A DNA stretch of 5,977 nucleotides from Bacillota bacterium (GTDB lineage Bacteria; Bacillota; Bacilli; Thermoactinomycetales; DSM-44946): NCBI GenBank assembly GCA_021793745.1, contig JAJYSD010000091.1:1-5977 (forward strand). Direction: 5' to 3'. The position numbers were made by a program, and so were the translations under genes. Shown piece after piece: positions 5,499-5,977 of this stretch (within the stretch, counting starts at the first letter, position 1; each line of letters starts with the position of its first letter). Under the pieces are notes generated by a model. That model searched no databases and was not told the origin of the DNA. It was given only the letters and a program-made list of their open reading frames with translations.

Positions 5499-5906
5499 TT
5501 AAATAAACCCTTTTCGCAGCACCAGCGGCACACCCCCGAGGGTGTACAGCCAACGCAGATCATTGGCCTTTTTGAGGAAAGAGGCCGTGGAACCGAATAC
5601 CTTCCGCTTGCCGATTACTCCGATGGCGTTGTGGCGTCCCAGGGAAGCCAAGGTTCCCTTCAGATCAAAGCGGAAAGGCTCCGTCTTTCCTCCGCGAAGC
5701 AGCGCGACCAGGTTCTTGGCCACGTTTTCCCCCTGCTGGCTGGCAATCTGAGCCGTCGGCGGATAGGGCCGCCCCTCGTCATTAAATACCAGAGAGCAGT
5801 CGCCGATGATAAACACGTCCTCGTAACCGGGCGCCCGCAGATATTCATCCACCTTGACCCGTCCCCGCATCGTCTCAAAACCGGCCTCTTCGAGCAAACG
5901 GTTGGC
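5499..5906 (-). pseudogene. ndh: Type II NADH dehydrogenase (YumB/Ndh type), C-terminal remnant
   Basis: The last 135 or so codons of a flavoprotein NADH:quinone oxidoreductase (NDH-2), which passes electrons from NADH to menaquinone on the inner face of the membrane. Full-length enzymes are about 400 residues. Seen directly: [20 protein letters not shown] leads into the second FAD-binding motif VFIIGDCSL, then [19 protein letters not shown] with the AQxAxQ quinone-site signature, GRHNAIG, and the C-terminal membrane-binding part ([21 protein letters not shown]). This part is intact in frame to TAA 5499-5501. Upstream, the expected WTAGVR region is absent: the codon before GCC 5904-5906 is an in-frame TAA (5907-5909) and the sequence beyond is unrelated. 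Both N-terminal Rossmann folds and the NADH site are therefore missing, and the fragment should be inactive. The only start is a TTG (5897) with no visible ribosome site. The cause could be insertion, rearrangement or an assembly join. A strong terminator follows. Confidence 0.85.
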
Positions 5907-5977
5907 TTAAGCATCAAGACACCATCAACATGCAACTCTGCTAGCCGGTTAGCGATTTGCTCCCAAGTATATTCTTG
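5907..5977 (-). other. Unrelated sequence fused to the broken ndh gene, with an open frame (possible mobile-element gene end)
   Basis: On the minus strand this segment is open from the right edge in one frame only, reading QEYTWEQIANRLAELHVDG and then VLMLKP before running out of phase into ndh. The other two frames stop quickly. It looks like coding sequence: an amphipathic helix with WEQIANRLAEL. Its codon choices (CTA, GCA, GCT, CTT) are less GC-rich than those of its neighbours. I do not recognise the protein with certainty; the ends of DDE transposases often look like this, so an inserted element is the likeliest source. No terminal inverted repeat is visible in these 71 bases. Confidence 0.4.

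Noticed and set aside
5240..5563. Minus-strand open frame of 107 codons overlapping the ndh end
   Set aside because: It starts inside ndh in another frame and reads through the terminator hairpin.
1..5977. CRISPR array, tRNA or rRNA genes
   Set aside because: No regularly spaced direct repeats, no tRNA cloverleaf with a TTCGA-type arm, and no rRNA-like sequence were seen.

Overview
The window looks like chromosome from an endospore-forming Firmicute with fairly high G+C. It carries two spore-germination receptor genes (GerA-type and GerAB-type subunits), homologues of Bacillus subtilis yuiA, yuiB and yuiD, strong Shine-Dalgarno sites (GGGGAGG, AAAGGAG, CGGAGG) and many TTG/GTG starts. The G+C level and gene set would suit a thermophilic Thermoactinomycetaceae-type organism, but that placement is inference; no rRNA or other taxonomic marker is present.

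Layout. (1) Positions 1-2189, minus strand: a germinant-receptor operon, gerAA-type (618-2189) then gerAB-type (598 down to the left edge, where it is cut off). (2) 2190-2412: divergent intergenic region with a small imperfect palindrome and a possible promoter for the next gene. (3) 2413-2895, plus strand: yuiD-type PAP2-related membrane protein, overlapping tail to tail with (4) 2877-3461, minus strand: a GNAT acetyltransferase. (5) 3586-4410, plus strand: a BtuF-fold, cobalamin/siderophore-type binding protein without a signal peptide. (6) 4456-5906, minus strand: remnant of a type II NADH dehydrogenase gene (yumB/ndh type), then yuiA (47 aa, zinc-knuckle-like, easily missed because it is so short), then yuiB (small membrane protein). 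There are terminators after ndh and after yuiB. (7) 5907-5977: sequence unrelated to ndh replaces the N-terminal two thirds of that gene.

How the genes fit together. GerAA and GerAB are partner subunits of a germinant receptor in the inner spore membrane; a GerAC lipoprotein gene would be expected just beyond the left edge. The ndh-yuiA-yuiB run, with yuiD nearby, resembles the yumB-yui neighbourhood of B. subtilis and suggests a membrane or respiratory housekeeping module whose small members have no known function. The GNAT and BtuF-like genes are divergent and show no obvious link to either group.

The points most worth a second look are the broken ndh gene at the right edge, the ndh-yuiA-yuiB module with its tiny zinc-knuckle protein, and an unusually self-complementary GC-rich block between yuiA and yuiB. 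I saw no convincing novel defence or mobile system, CRISPR array, tRNA or rRNA.
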